The translations under genes and the position numbers were made by a program. DNA of 64,000 nucleotides, taken from positions 1,736,001 to 1,800,000 of the forward strand of contig NZ_CP156674.1 in assembly GCF_039851965.1 (NCBI RefSeq). The letters are read 5' to 3'. Every line of letters begins with the position of its first letter. Positions within the stretch are counted from its first letter, which is position 1. The DNA is from Pseudalkalibacillus hwajinpoensis (lineage in GTDB: Bacteria > Bacillota > Bacilli > Bacillales > Guptibacillaceae). The notes below the pieces were generated by a model, which ran no database searches, was not told the DNA's origin, and saw only the letters and a program-made list of their open reading frames with translations. This document shows, piece by piece, positions 1-12,340 of this stretch.

Positions 1-2
1 AT

Positions 3-278
3 GAATCAACTTCCTATGAGGGATTGAACGGGCGCAATATGATATTTACCAACAAGCTACTTTCCGCGGATGCTCGAGGTCCGTTCGGCAGTCCGATTGT
101 CGATTCGAAACGAACGGCTGTAACTGAAACGACAAAAAATGCTATTCAGATTTTCTATATTCAACCTTCTCTCCCAGTCAACGAAGCTCAGAAACTAATC
201 AAGTCTTCTGCAGAAATGTTCAATCAGATTCATGGAGGTCAATACAACTACGATGTTTCCACAAAAATAAATGCATAA
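3..278 (+). CDS. B3/4-domain protein, C-terminal part (partial)
   Basis: This reading frame is open from the window edge to a TAA at 276-278, so only the last ~91 residues of a longer protein are present. The segment around SADARGPFGSPIVDSKRTA followed by a TTKNAIQIFYI strand resembles the C-terminal part of B3/4 (phenylalanyl-tRNA synthetase beta-like) domain proteins, which are thought to bind or edit tRNA-related substrates. That assignment rests on recall of the family pattern and could not be searched. No start or upstream context is visible. It could instead be an unrelated conserved hypothetical protein. Confidence 0.5.
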   Translation, partial: ESTSYEGLNGRNMIFTNKLLSADARGPFGSPIVDSKRTAVTETTKNAIQIFYIQPSLPVNEAQKLIKSSAEMFNQIHGGQYNYDVSTKINA

Positions 279-283
279 TAAAA

Positions 284-322
284 AACGCAACGCTTCGTTA
301 ATCATAACGAAACACTGCGTTG
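284..322. terminator. Two-step hairpin after the B3/4 gene
   Basis: The outer arms AACGCA (284-289) and TGCGTT (316-321) and the inner arms TTCGTTA (294-300) and TAACGAA (305-311) can form one interrupted stem just after the stop codon. There is no T-run on the + strand, so terminator function is weakly supported. Confidence 0.4.
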
Positions 323-535
323 GGTAAATGGTGATAATTCGAGGAATTTCTACATCCCTCGCTGATGTAGATAGAATAACACATAATCCTCTTAACAAAC
401 AATAGATATTTATAAATTCTTCATAACTTGCTTACATTTTATTAATATCATACTGATCAATAAATTGATTCCATGATTGACCTTTCCACAAACCCCACTC
501 TATAATCAAGGAGACAAGTAGAAAGGAGTATACTT

Positions 536-757
536 ATGGAACCATTCTCTACACCATTTTTTGAAGAGAACTTTCGTCAGTACATACAGAAGAATAGAGA
601 CGTTTTCTCCAAACTTGAAGCCATGAACAGCTATTACCGATCTGTTGTCTCTTCGATGATATATGACAACTTAAATAAGAACTCTGAGATTGTTCGCCGC
701 ATACGAAATTTAGATGCTGCCTATAAAGCAATCAAACAAGAAAATACAGACGCTTAA
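536..757 (+). CDS. Small hypothetical protein, 73 aa
   Basis: I do not recognise this protein. It starts with ATG behind a good ribosome binding site (GAAAGGAG, 525-532 region) and ends at a TAA followed directly by a terminator hairpin, so it is a real monocistronic gene. The sequence is hydrophilic, rich in Asn, Arg and Glu, with a probable helix in the C-terminal half (EIVRRIRNLDAAYKAIKQ). There is no signal peptide or membrane segment. It lies beyond the end of the tRNA array and is convergent to the decayed DsbA-like gene. Confidence 0.7.
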   Translation: MEPFSTPFFEENFRQYIQKNRDVFSKLEAMNSYYRSVVSSMIYDNLNKNSEIVRRIRNLDAAYKAIKQENTDA

Positions 758-761
758 GAAG

Positions 762-795
762 AATGCTCTCTTGTAAAAAGAGAGCATTTCTCGTT
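762..795 (+). terminator. Terminator of the 73-aa gene
   Basis: AATGCTCTCTT (762-772) pairs with AAGAGAGCATT (778-788), followed by a T-rich stretch. It begins a few bases after the stop codon at 757. Confidence 0.8.
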
Positions 796-854
796 ATTTT
801 ACATCGATATCGCAGGAATCAGCCGAGCATGCTTCTGCATCTCCACCAACAACA

Positions 855-1198
855 TCAAGGTTCTTGCTTTCTCCCCCATGCCTTTACTAGTGCCTGTTCA
901 AACACTTCCGAGGGTTGTGCACCTGATACCGCGTACTTTTCATCAAATACAAAGAATGGAACGCCTTGAATGCCAAGTTGACTACCCATCGATTCATCCT
1001 AACGTACTTCTTTTTTAAACTCTTCTGTACTTAGCATTCGTTTGATATCTAGAGCCTCAAGACTCAAGACCAAGCTCTTCACCAAGTGCTGCAAGTGTTT
1101 CATAATCACCTATGTTTCTCGATTCTGTGAAAAAGGCATAGAAAAGTCGTTCCGACATCTCATTCATTATGTCTGATTGGAGAAGTCTATTAAAGAGA
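855..1198 (-). pseudogene. DsbA/FrnE-family thiol oxidoreductase, 3' remnant
   Basis: On the minus strand this decodes as the C-terminal half of a FrnE-like DsbA-family oxidoreductase: NEMSERLFYAFFTESRNIGD, then LAALGEELGLE, then after a frame change LEALDIKRMLSTEEFKKEV, then GIQGVPFFVFDEKYAVSGAQ and a final EVFEQAL helix. The cis-Pro motif (GVPFF) is kept. The gene has a frameshift after GEELGLE near 1070, an in-frame TAG where family members have Gln (EVR-stop-DES, near 1003), and no N-terminal half with the CxxC motif. The homology stops abruptly near 1200, only ~30 bp beyond the tRNA operon terminator. It is a dead gene. Confidence 0.75.
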
Positions 1199-1223
1199 AA
1201 ATGTAAGTGGAAAGCAAAACAAA

Positions 1224-1256
1224 TAAAAAAAGACCTCAACGAGAACGTTGAAGTCT
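1224..1256 (-). terminator. Terminator of the rrn-tRNA operon
   Basis: On the minus strand AGACTTCAACG pairs with CGTTGAGGTCT and is followed by seven T residues. It lies 18 bp after the last tRNA. Confidence 0.9.
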
Positions 1257-1273
1257 TGATATGATGTATGTAA

Positions 1274-1358
1274 TGGTACCGGTGGTCGGGTTCGAACCGA
1301 CACTCCTCTCGGAACACGATTTTGAGTCGTGCGCGTCTGCCAATTCCGCCACACCGGC
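1274..1358 (-). tRNA. tRNA-Leu (CAA)
   Basis: This is an 85-nt class II tRNA with encoded CCA and anticodon loop CTCAAAA. It is the last gene of the array. Confidence 0.97.
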
Positions 1359-1392
1359 AAAGTACCATATTCAATTCAGGCAGAAAAATTAG

Positions 1393-1482
1393 TGGTGCCG
1401 GAGGCCGGGCTCGAACCGGCACGGAGGTACACCCTCCGCAGGATTTTAAGTCCTGTGCGTCTGCCAATTCCGCCACTCCGGC
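1393..1482 (-). tRNA. tRNA-Leu (UAA)
   Basis: This is a 90-nt class II tRNA with a long variable arm, encoded CCA and anticodon loop CTTAAAA. Confidence 0.97.
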
Positions 1483-1508
1483 AGGACTTTTAAAAAAAAT
1501 ATTATATT

Positions 1509-1583
1509 TGGAGGCGGCACCCGGATTTGAACCGGGGCGTAAGGGTTTTGCAGACCCGTGCCTTACCACTTGGCTATGCCGCC
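1509..1583 (-). tRNA. tRNA-Cys (GCA)
   Basis: The cloverleaf is complete with CCA encoded. The anticodon loop is CTGCAAA. Confidence 0.97.
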
Positions 1584-1591
1584 TTAAAATA

Positions 1592-1666
1592 TGGAGCGGA
1601 AGACGGGATTCGAACCCGCGACCCCCACCTTGGCAAGGTGATGTTCTACCACTGAACTACTTCCGC
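1592..1666 (-). tRNA. tRNA-Gly (GCC)
   Basis: The cloverleaf is complete with CCA encoded. The anticodon is GCC within TTGCCAA. Confidence 0.97.
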
Positions 1667-1673
1667 AACAAAA

Positions 1674-1748
1674 TGGCTGGGCTAGCTGGATTCGAACCAG
1701 CGCATGACGGAATCAAAATCCGTTGCCTTACCGCTTGGCTATAGCCCA
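1674..1748 (-). tRNA. tRNA-Gln (UUG)
   Basis: The cloverleaf is complete with CCA encoded. The anticodon loop TTTTGAT gives anticodon TTG. Confidence 0.97.
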
Positions 1749-1752
1749 AAAA

Positions 1753-1829
1753 TGGGGCGGCTGATGGGAATTGAACCCACGAATGCCGGAATCACAATCC
1801 GGTGCGTTAACCACTTCGCCACAACCGCC
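1753..1829 (-). tRNA. tRNA-His (GUG)
   Basis: The cloverleaf is complete with CCA encoded, anticodon loop TTGTGAT, and the extra 5' G expected of tRNA-His. Confidence 0.97.
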
Positions 1830-1852
1830 ACAAAATCTGATTTTAGTTAAAT

Positions 1853-1926
1853 TGGCAGGGGTAGTAGGACTCGAACCCACACCGGAGGTTTTGGAGACCT
1901 CTGTTCTACCTTTAAACTATACCCCT
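1853..1926 (-). tRNA. tRNA-Trp (CCA)
   Basis: The cloverleaf is complete with 3' CCA encoded. The anticodon loop is CTCCAAA. Confidence 0.97.
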
Positions 1927-1933
1927 ATCAAAA

Positions 1934-2018
1934 TGGTGGAGGGGGACGGATTCGAACCGCCGAACCCTGAGGGAGCGGATTTACAGTCCGCCGCGTTTAG
2001 CCACTTCGCTACCCCTCC
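1934..2018 (-). tRNA. tRNA-Tyr (GUA)
   Basis: This is an 85-nt class II tRNA with CCA encoded and anticodon loop CTGTAAA. Confidence 0.97.
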
Positions 2019-2088
2019 AAATTGACAATTACCATTGTAATACACATCGTATGATAGCGCAATGGAAATTGATCCCTTTCCGAAAAAA

Positions 2089-2164
<76 letters not shown>

Positions 2165-2168
2165 AACA

Positions 2169-2244
<76 letters not shown>

Positions 2245-2298
2245 ATGTTTATGATTAATAAATTCATCATAGAAAATTATTCGATGTAAATGAATTTT

Positions 2299-2377
<79 letters not shown>

Positions 2378-2504
2378 ACAATATGAATGATTTCATGCTG
2401 TACCTGCTTCAATATGCAGTGTACTGTTTCTTACTCTACAAGGTTATGCTACGATGTGTATCCGACGAAACAACTCGATGTTGTTTCATTGATGTATCGC
2501 TCGT

Positions 2505-2523
2505 TGCTCCACCCCGCGACAAT
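2505..2523 (-). repeat. Duplicated 5' fragment of the initiator tRNA
   Basis: Nineteen bases here repeat exactly the 5' edge of the intact initiator tRNA (2364-2382), including CGCGGGGTGGAGCA and the upstream bases, and then diverge. The 120 bp between the copies hold no complete tRNA; a small hairpin (GAAACAAC/GTTGTTTC, 2467-2487) is the only structure seen. It looks like a scar of duplication or recombination. Confidence 0.7.
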
Positions 2524-2538
2524 TTATGAAAATGAAAA

Positions 2539-2614
2539 TGGCGGTCCCGACGGGAATCGAACCCGCGATCTCCTGCGTGACAGGCAGGCATGTTAACCGC
2601 TACACCACGGGACC
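2539..2614 (-). tRNA. tRNA-Asp (GUC)
   Basis: The cloverleaf is complete with CCA encoded. The anticodon loop CTGTCAC gives anticodon GTC. Confidence 0.97.
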
Positions 2615-2622
2615 TTAGAAAA

Positions 2623-2698
2623 TGGTGGAGGATGACGGGCTCGAACCGCCGACCCTCTGCTTGTAAGGCAGATGCTCTCCCAGCTGAGCTAATCCTCC
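2623..2698 (-). tRNA. tRNA-Val (UAC)
   Basis: The cloverleaf is complete with CCA encoded. The anticodon loop is CTTACAA. Confidence 0.97.
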
Positions 2699-2727
2699 AC
2701 AGAGTAAATATTATATGTGAATAAAAT

Positions 2728-2802
2728 TGGTGACCCGTACGGGATTCGAACCCGTGATACCGCCGTGAAAGGGCGGTGTCTTAACCGCTTGACCAACGGG
2801 CC
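2728..2802 (-). tRNA. tRNA-Glu (UUC)
   Basis: The cloverleaf is complete with CCA encoded. The anticodon loop is CTTTCAC. Confidence 0.97.
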
Positions 2803-2822
2803 AGTTCTATTATGTAGGGTGG

Positions 2823-2914
2823 TGGCGGAGAGCGAGGGATTCGAACCCTCGAGACGGCTTTGACCGCCTACACGATTTCCAATCGTGCTCCTTCGGCCAC
2901 TCGGACAGCTCTCC
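2823..2914 (-). tRNA. tRNA-Ser (GGA)
   Basis: This is a 92-nt class II tRNA with CCA encoded and anticodon loop TTGGAAA. Confidence 0.97.
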
Positions 2915-2915
2915 A

Positions 2916-2990
2916 TGGCTCCACAGGTAGGATTCGAACCTACGACCGATCGGTTAACAGCCGATAGCTCTACCACTGAGCTACTGTGGA
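2916..2990 (-). tRNA. tRNA-Asn (GUU)
   Basis: This is the first tRNA after 5S rRNA. CCA is encoded and the anticodon loop is CTGTTAA. Confidence 0.97.
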
Positions 2991-3000
2991 ATAATTTTAG

Positions 3001-3117
<117 letters not shown>

Positions 3118-3502
3118 TTATGACTGACTTCCACTATGTAGTGATTAGCCAGAGACAAAATATATCATACTATATTTAGCCTTTGTTATCAAGAGAATTT
3201 TTTATTCCCTGAAAACTAGATAGCACGTACAACGTTTTCCAATAATCTTTTCTGCGCTGTCCAGTTCCGCAGGCTACATTTTTGCCCATTTCGCTCTTTC
3301 ACTTCAGGCGAAAAACGCCTTACGTTCAAGATCTCCAATGGTCTACGAATGTGACCAAGCCTGCTTCGCTTTTCGTTGTCCAGCTACGTAAGCCAAATCC
3401 TCGATGGTTTCACCTTTTTCGCCTGACGACGCATAAAGCGCGTCTGACTCAAAAGCTTCCAACGCTTATCGGATGTAAACGGCTTACTTCGCTTTTCGTT
3501 TT
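3118..3502 (-). other. 23S-5S spacer with structured repeats
   Basis: The spacer is ~385 bp and holds no tRNA or gene. It contains the 3' arm of the 23S processing stem (3210-3235) and a 19-bp motif present twice (3359-3377 and 3482-3500, differing at two positions; minus strand AACGAAAAGCGAAG...). Motifs of this GTCCAGCT / CGCTTTTCGTT kind are common in Bacillaceae rRNA operons and may belong to the Bacillaceae-1 RNA motif; that link is from memory and unverified. Confidence 0.5.
3210..3235 (-). promoter_or_regulatory. 23S processing stem, 3' arm
   Basis: This arm, minus-strand core GCTATCTAGTTTTCAG, is complementary to GAAAACTAGATAGC in the arm at 6538-6563 upstream of 23S. Together they form the long helix that RNase III-type enzymes cut in Bacillus rRNA precursors. 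Confidence 0.75.
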
Positions 3503-8251
<4,749 letters not shown>

Positions 8252-8372
8252 AAAGCTTAATCTAGCTTTTAAAACAATATTTGTTTCCGTAGAAACAACT
8301 ACTTACATGGCGTTTCGTTCAGTTTTCAAAGATCGATTTGTTTCTTTCAACGTCGTTAACAGCGACTTTATT

Positions 8373-8402
8373 AATTTACCACATCAACTCGTTCGGTGTC
8401 AA
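8373..8402 (-). promoter_or_regulatory. rrn promoter P2 (sigma-A type)
   Basis: On the minus strand, -35 TTGACA (8397-8402) and -10 TAAATT (8373-8378) are separated by 18 bp. This is the promoter nearest to 16S. Confidence 0.7.
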
Positions 8403-8457
8403 TAACATTATTGATTCTATTTTGCTGCCACGTTATTCCTTCGCGGCGACAAGTAAT

Positions 8458-8486
8458 AATATACCACGGAGAAAAAATGGGGTCAA
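8458..8486 (-). promoter_or_regulatory. rrn promoter P1 (sigma-A type)
   Basis: On the minus strand, -35 TTGACC (8481-8486) and -10 TATATT (8458-8463) are separated by 17 bp. With P2 this gives the tandem arrangement typical of Bacillus rrn operons, used for growth-rate and stringent control. Confidence 0.75.
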
Positions 8487-8523
8487 TACTTTTTTAATAT
8501 TTTTTCTCCGCATTATTAATTAT

Positions 8524-9393
8524 TTAGACAGCCCTGTATTGACGAATGAAAATACCGCTCCCTTTTGTCTCACTCATATGGACCTGTATCAAATCTTTTT
8601 CAATCATATATTCAAGAAGAGCCCCAAGGTCTATCCCATATTCATTTAGCTGTTCATCTTCCATTAATTCCTGATAACTCCATACACCTTCACGCTCTTT
8701 CATTACATTTCGAATATGCGAGGTTGCATTTACGGACTTAGATGAGAGGGAAAAATCGTTAGCTAGAAGAAGTAATTCCAATCGCTTATCAAGTGGATCT
8801 TCACCTGAAAGTAGTTCTGTATACAGTTTGAAAATTTCAGGTTCTATATGTTTCACCTGATTCCAAACCGTAATCTCTGGATGAAAACCATGTTCAATCA
8901 CCGATAAGCGAGCTAGATGATGAAGAGCGTGGAGAATAAAATTGTAGGCGTCCATGTACTGTTTGGACGCAAATAATTCTTTCCCATCGGTATATCTGCG
9001 AATAAGCCTTGCGAATTCCACGCCAATCTTACGTGTGCGTTCTTCAAAAGGGAACTCGCGTATCCGCTCTTTTAGCCCTGCTATGTATTCATTGCGATCA
9101 AAAATGATTTTTCCATTTACAAGCCATGCTACCAGGCGACGATGACTGCCTGAAATCAACCACTCATTTACTTGCTCCTCTGAGACTACGTGCATAGCAG
9201 CCTTCTTACCTTCAAACTCATAGTGCTTAACAAACCACGGCTTTTCATTATCACTTACAATGATTAATAAAACAACATCAAAATTATCCGTTAGTGGATG
9301 AAACGGTTTTGTCTTTTCTATCACTAGAACACCAAGAGTGCCTGGGTGACTCGCTCTCTCCTGGTAAATCGGTCTCAATAGGTTTTCCATCAT
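8524..9393 (-). CDS. ygxA: Nucleotidyltransferase-like protein YgxA
   Basis: This 289-aa protein matches the YgxA family, which in B. subtilis sits directly upstream of the rrnD operon, exactly as here. The N-terminal ~100 residues (GTLGVLVIEKTKPFHPL, FDVVLLIIV) look like a degenerate nucleotidyltransferase fold. The C-terminal part is helical and ends in a short winged-helix-like segment (LGALLEYMIEKDLIQVHM). No catalytic function is known for the family. Transcription is co-directional with rrn, and the rrn P1 promoter begins about 40 bp after its stop codon, so read-through into rrn is possible. Confidence 0.85.
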   Translation of the reverse strand: MMENLLRPIYQERASHPGTLGVLVIEKTKPFHPLTDNFDVVLLIIVSDNEKPWFVKHYEFEGKKAAMHVVSEEQVNEWLISGSHRRLVAWLVNGKIIFDRNEYIAGLKERIREFPFEERTRKIGVEFARLIRRYTDGKELFASKQYMDAYNFILHALHHLARLSVIEHGFHPEITVWNQVKHIEPEIFKLYTELLSGEDPLDKRLELLLLANDFSLSSKSVNATSHIRNVMKEREGVWSYQELMEDEQLNEYGIDLGALLEYMIEKDLIQVHMSETKGSGIFIRQYRAV

Positions 9394-9746
9394 TCTATCC
9401 TCCAGAAGTACATATACTTTTCATGCCGTGTTCAGTACTCAGGTACTCAATCGATCCATTTTCCTCTATATCCCTAAGTATTCAACAGACAATATTATAA
9501 ATCCTGTAACAAATTAAGCAATCCCAAATTTGATCTTTTTAAATTCTGAATTACGGAACCCTCTCAAGATAGTACCTAATCAAGACGTTAAGTTGAAGTA
9601 TAAACTTAATTGATGATTCAATTCCCCCCCTAACTATCAGTGATATAATGAAAAATCCAGCTTTGGGAAATCACATTATATCGTCAAGAAAGGAAAGTGC
9701 TTCCACAATACTCATGTGCTATACTTGTTTTCAGGAGGGACTCGTC
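9394..9746. other. Intergenic region between ygxA and ygzB
   Basis: This divergent spacer is ~350 bp and holds no gene I can support. The one structure seen is an inverted repeat GATATAATG (9642-9650) / CATTATATC (9674-9682). A C-run (9622-9628) precedes it. Confidence 0.4.
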
Positions 9747-10109
9747 ATGCAATTAAAGTATACTAACAAGATTAATAAAATTCGTACGTTCGCACTGAGC
9801 CTTGTGTTTATCGGGATCGCGATTATGTATATAGGTATATTCTTCAAAACGTCCGTTTTCCTTATGACTGCATTTATGCTAATTGGTTTTCTTGCTACGA
9901 TTGCCAGTGCAGTCGTTTATTTCTGGATTGGCATGCTTTCCACCAAAGCTATTCAGGTAACATGTCCAAACTGTGACAAACCGACGAAAGTTCTGGGACG
10001 TGTTGACGCATGTATGCATTGCAGACAACCATTAACAATGGACCCTGACCTGGATGGAAAAGACTTCGATGAAAAATACAACATCAAAAAGATTCAAAAG
10101 AAAAGTTGA
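9747..10109 (+). CDS. ygzB: Small membrane zinc-ribbon-like protein YgzB
   Basis: This 120-aa protein matches B. subtilis YgzB, the neighbour of perR. It has two hydrophobic segments (residues ~15-35 and ~40-64, around FALSLVFIGIAIMYIGIFF and MLIGFLATIASAVVYFW). A cytosolic C-terminal tail follows, with two Cys pairs (CPNCDK and CMHCRQ) that could bind zinc. The ATG at 9747 is chosen because AGGAGG precedes it. An upstream in-frame ATG at 9648 lacks a ribosome binding site and would add non-homologous residues. It converges on perR through a shared terminator. Its function is unknown. Confidence 0.88.
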   Translation: MQLKYTNKINKIRTFALSLVFIGIAIMYIGIFFKTSVFLMTAFMLIGFLATIASAVVYFWIGMLSTKAIQVTCPNCDKPTKVLGRVDACMHCRQPLTMDPDLDGKDFDEKYNIKKIQKKS

Positions 10110-10165
10110 TAATAAGAAAGAAGGCTTCCACCGTTAACGATGGAAGCCTTCTTTCTTATTATCTA
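10107..10165. terminator. Shared ygzB/perR terminator
   Basis: A near-perfect 23-bp stem (arms 10108-10130 and 10141-10163) overlaps both stop codons and has A/T-rich flanks on either side, so it can work in both directions. Confidence 0.88.
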
Positions 10166-10597
10166 GTGCTTTTCTTTCTGACAACCGGGGCACGTTCCGT
10201 AAATTTCCATTCTGTGATCGCCAACCCGGAAACCAGTTACCTGTTCAGCAAGCGTTTCTACCTCATCCAATCCAGGATAATGAAAGTCTACAATCTTACC
10301 ACAATCATCACAAATAATATGATAATGATCAGTTGTCACACAATCAAACCGGCTTGAAGCATCTCCGTACGTTAATTCTTTTACAAGTCCAATTTCCTTA
10401 AATACTCTTAGGTTATTATAAACAGTGGCTACACTCATATTAGGAAATTTTCCTTCAAGAGATTTATATATTTCATCTGCTGTAGGATGGGCCATGGACT
10501 GGATTAAATGCTCCAGAATGGCATGACGCTGCGGGGTAATACGCACTCCCGAATTTTTCATTGCATCAATTGCTTCATGCAGTTTTTCTTCAGCCAT
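10163..10597 (-). CDS. perR: Peroxide-sensing repressor PerR
   Basis: This 144-aa Fur-family repressor aligns with B. subtilis PerR almost throughout: GVRITPQRHAILEHLI, FPNMSVATVYNNLRVFKEIG and TYGDASSRFDC. The two structural zinc pairs (CDDC and CPGC) and the regulatory-metal histidines (DHYHI, HRMEIYG) are visible. It represses peroxide-defence and metal-homeostasis genes until Fe-catalysed histidine oxidation inactivates it. The start at 10597 is preceded by GAGGTG; an ATG two codons upstream is possible. It ends in a shared terminator with ygzB. Candidate target boxes in this window lie upstream of ykuV and zosA. Confidence 0.95.
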   Translation of the reverse strand: MAEEKLHEAIDAMKNSGVRITPQRHAILEHLIQSMAHPTADEIYKSLEGKFPNMSVATVYNNLRVFKEIGLVKELTYGDASSRFDCVTTDHYHIICDDCGKIVDFHYPGLDEVETLAEQVTGFRVGDHRMEIYGTCPGCQKEKH

Positions 10598-10649
10598 CGT
10601 CATGCACCTCGCTTTCAACAAGCATTCTTACTTTGTAATGTTTATAATT

Positions 10650-10679
10650 AGTGTACATGGTAAAGGGGTATTCTGTCAA
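10650..10679 (-). promoter_or_regulatory. perR promoter
   Basis: On the minus strand, TTGACA (10674-10679) and TACACT (10650-10655) are 18 bp apart, ~50 bp upstream of the perR start. I see no good PerR box here, unlike the autoregulated B. subtilis gene. Confidence 0.6.
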
Positions 10680-10705
10680 TCCTAGCCTGCTTATAGAACT
10701 GATTA

Positions 10706-11260
10706 CTACTTTTCACTCTGGTGCAGTACAGATTCCTTTTCACCCATGTGATAGTTAATGAATCTGGCTGCTACAAACAAAAAGTCTGAAAGACGATTCA
10801 AGAAAGAAAGAACAAGTGGATTTGTGTCGTTAGCCATCGTTGTACTTCGTTCCGCCCGACGAACGATCGTACGAGCTACATGAAGACCAGCTCCTGCCGG
10901 GTGACCTCCTGGCAGAATAAAATTCCGCAGTGGCTCTAACTGTTTATCCCATGCATCAATTTGCTTTTCCATTTCATTAATATGCGCTTCTTCAATGGAC
11001 CATCCTACTTTTTTCCCCTTAGGCGTCGCAAGTTCAGCGCCTACATGGAAAAGCCATGTTTGTATTTTATGAAAAATATGCTCCCATTCTTCTTTTCCAT
11101 CGAAATGTGCTGCTGCCACGTAGCTTAGAGCAAGTCCAATTTGCGAGTTTGCTTCATCACAAGTTCCGTATGCTTCAACGCGAATATCATTTTTAGGTAC
11201 TCGTTCCCCGTAAATCAGTGATGTTTCACCTTTATCTCCTGTTTTCGTATAAATCTTCAC
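10706..11260 (-). CDS. Cob(I)alamin adenosyltransferase, PduO type
   Basis: This 184-aa enzyme transfers adenosyl from ATP to cob(I)alamin, making adenosylcobalamin. It carries the PduO-type signature throughout: KTGDKGETSL (ATP loop near the N-terminus), GTCDEANSQIG, FILPGGHPAGAGLHVARTI, RRAER and NRLSDFLFVAAR. The length is typical. It is the counterpart of B. subtilis YvqK. It lies 2 bp downstream of the 2-hydroxyacid dehydrogenase and is probably co-transcribed with it, an accessory pair inserted between perR and bcp relative to B. subtilis. Confidence 0.92.
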   Translation of the reverse strand: MKIYTKTGDKGETSLIYGERVPKNDIRVEAYGTCDEANSQIGLALSYVAAAHFDGKEEWEHIFHKIQTWLFHVGAELATPKGKKVGWSIEEAHINEMEKQIDAWDKQLEPLRNFILPGGHPAGAGLHVARTIVRRAERSTTMANDTNPLVLSFLNRLSDFLFVAARFINYHMGEKESVLHQSEK

Positions 11261-11262
11261 TT

Positions 11263-12213
11263 CTAATACCCCCTATCAGGATCAATAACATTTTTCATTT
11301 CACCACTGTCACTTTGAAATTCTTTTAAGTTATATTCAAAGATCTCAATTGCCCTAGGTTGGTAGCCACTTGAAATGGCTGAGTGATGTGGCGTTACAGT
11401 CACATTCTCCATCTCCCAGAAAGGATGAGATGGAGCAAGCGGCTCATTTTTGAACACATCTAGAACAGCATGTTTGAGTCTGTTTTGCCTGAGAGCATCT
11501 ATTAGATCCTCCTCATCTACAGTATCTCCTCTCCCAATGTTAATGAATACGGAAGATTCCTTCATTGCCTCAAAATGTTCCTTCTTAAAGTAGTTTTTCG
11601 TTTCTTTCGTGCTTGGCAGTACCCCAACTACGTAATCACACAGTGGTAGCATCGAAAGAATGTCTTTATTCTCATAAATAGCGTTAAAATGTTCTGCTTT
11701 ATGACCGGATCGATTCACTCCAAGTGTTTTCATCCGGAATGCCCTGGCCACACGTGCGATTTCACTGCCAATCGCACCTGTACCAATAATCCCGATTGTT
11801 TTCCCGGTGATTTCTTGCATCGGTAGTTTTTTATCCCAGACTTTTGCTGATTCATTTAATATCATTTGCTTAGTATTTCTTGCTTCCTGAAGCATCACAG
11901 AAATGGTGTACTCTGCCATTGGGATACTGTGTATGCCTCGTGCATTTGTAATAAGGATGTTTCTTTCTTTAATTGCCTCTAACGGCATCCTTTCAAGTCC
12001 TGCAGAAAGGACCATAATCCATTTCAGCTGCGATGCTTTTTGAATCAAAGCCTGGGTTAAGTCTTCTCCATATGTAAGAAGAATCTCCGCTTCAGGTAAA
12101 TAAGTTTCCGCTTCCTTCATTGAAGAGAGGAACTGAAACGTGATGTCAGGATAGGTTTTTATTAGATGCTCTTTAATAGCTGTACGTAGTTTTCCTGATG
12201 ATATAACCTTCAT
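11263..12213 (-). CDS. D-isomer 2-hydroxyacid dehydrogenase
   Basis: This 316-aa NAD-dependent dehydrogenase has the Rossmann motif GIIGTGAIGSEIAR near residue 140. It has the catalytic Arg in FINIGRGDTVDEEDL, a Glu in DVFKNEP and the His in VTPHHSAISSG. Family members reduce 2-keto acids to D-2-hydroxy acids; the substrate cannot be told from the sequence. The ATG is preceded by AAAGAGGTG. It is the first gene of a short unit with the adenosyltransferase. Confidence 0.9.
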   Translation of the reverse strand: MKVISSGKLRTAIKEHLIKTYPDITFQFLSSMKEAETYLPEAEILLTYGEDLTQALIQKASQLKWIMVLSAGLERMPLEAIKERNILITNARGIHSIPMAEYTISVMLQEARNTKQMILNESAKVWDKKLPMQEITGKTIGIIGTGAIGSEIARVARAFRMKTLGVNRSGHKAEHFNAIYENKDILSMLPLCDYVVGVLPSTKETKNYFKKEHFEAMKESSVFINIGRGDTVDEEDLIDALRQNRLKHAVLDVFKNEPLAPSHPFWEMENVTVTPHHSAISSGYQPRAIEIFEYNLKEFQSDSGEMKNVIDPDRGY

Positions 12214-12301
12214 AATTTCACCTCTTTTTGTTAATGTGTAACTGCTTCTTCAAGTATAGCTGAATTCCCTTTATGCCATAAGTGAAAACCCATTCAATTG
12301 C

Positions 12302-12333
12302 AAAAGAGCCAGCAGGAAGATTCCGCTGACTCT
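12302..12333 (-). terminator. Terminator after the GH31 pseudogene
   Basis: On the minus strand AGAGTCAGC pairs with GCTGGCTCT and is followed by TTTT. Confidence 0.7.
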
Positions 12334-12340
12334 CGACTTA

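Noticed and set aside
9642..9682. Inverted repeat GATATAATG/CATTATATC as an operator of ygzB.
   Set aside because: It is short, AT-rich and ~65 bp upstream of the ribosome binding site without matching any operator I know; chance is likely.
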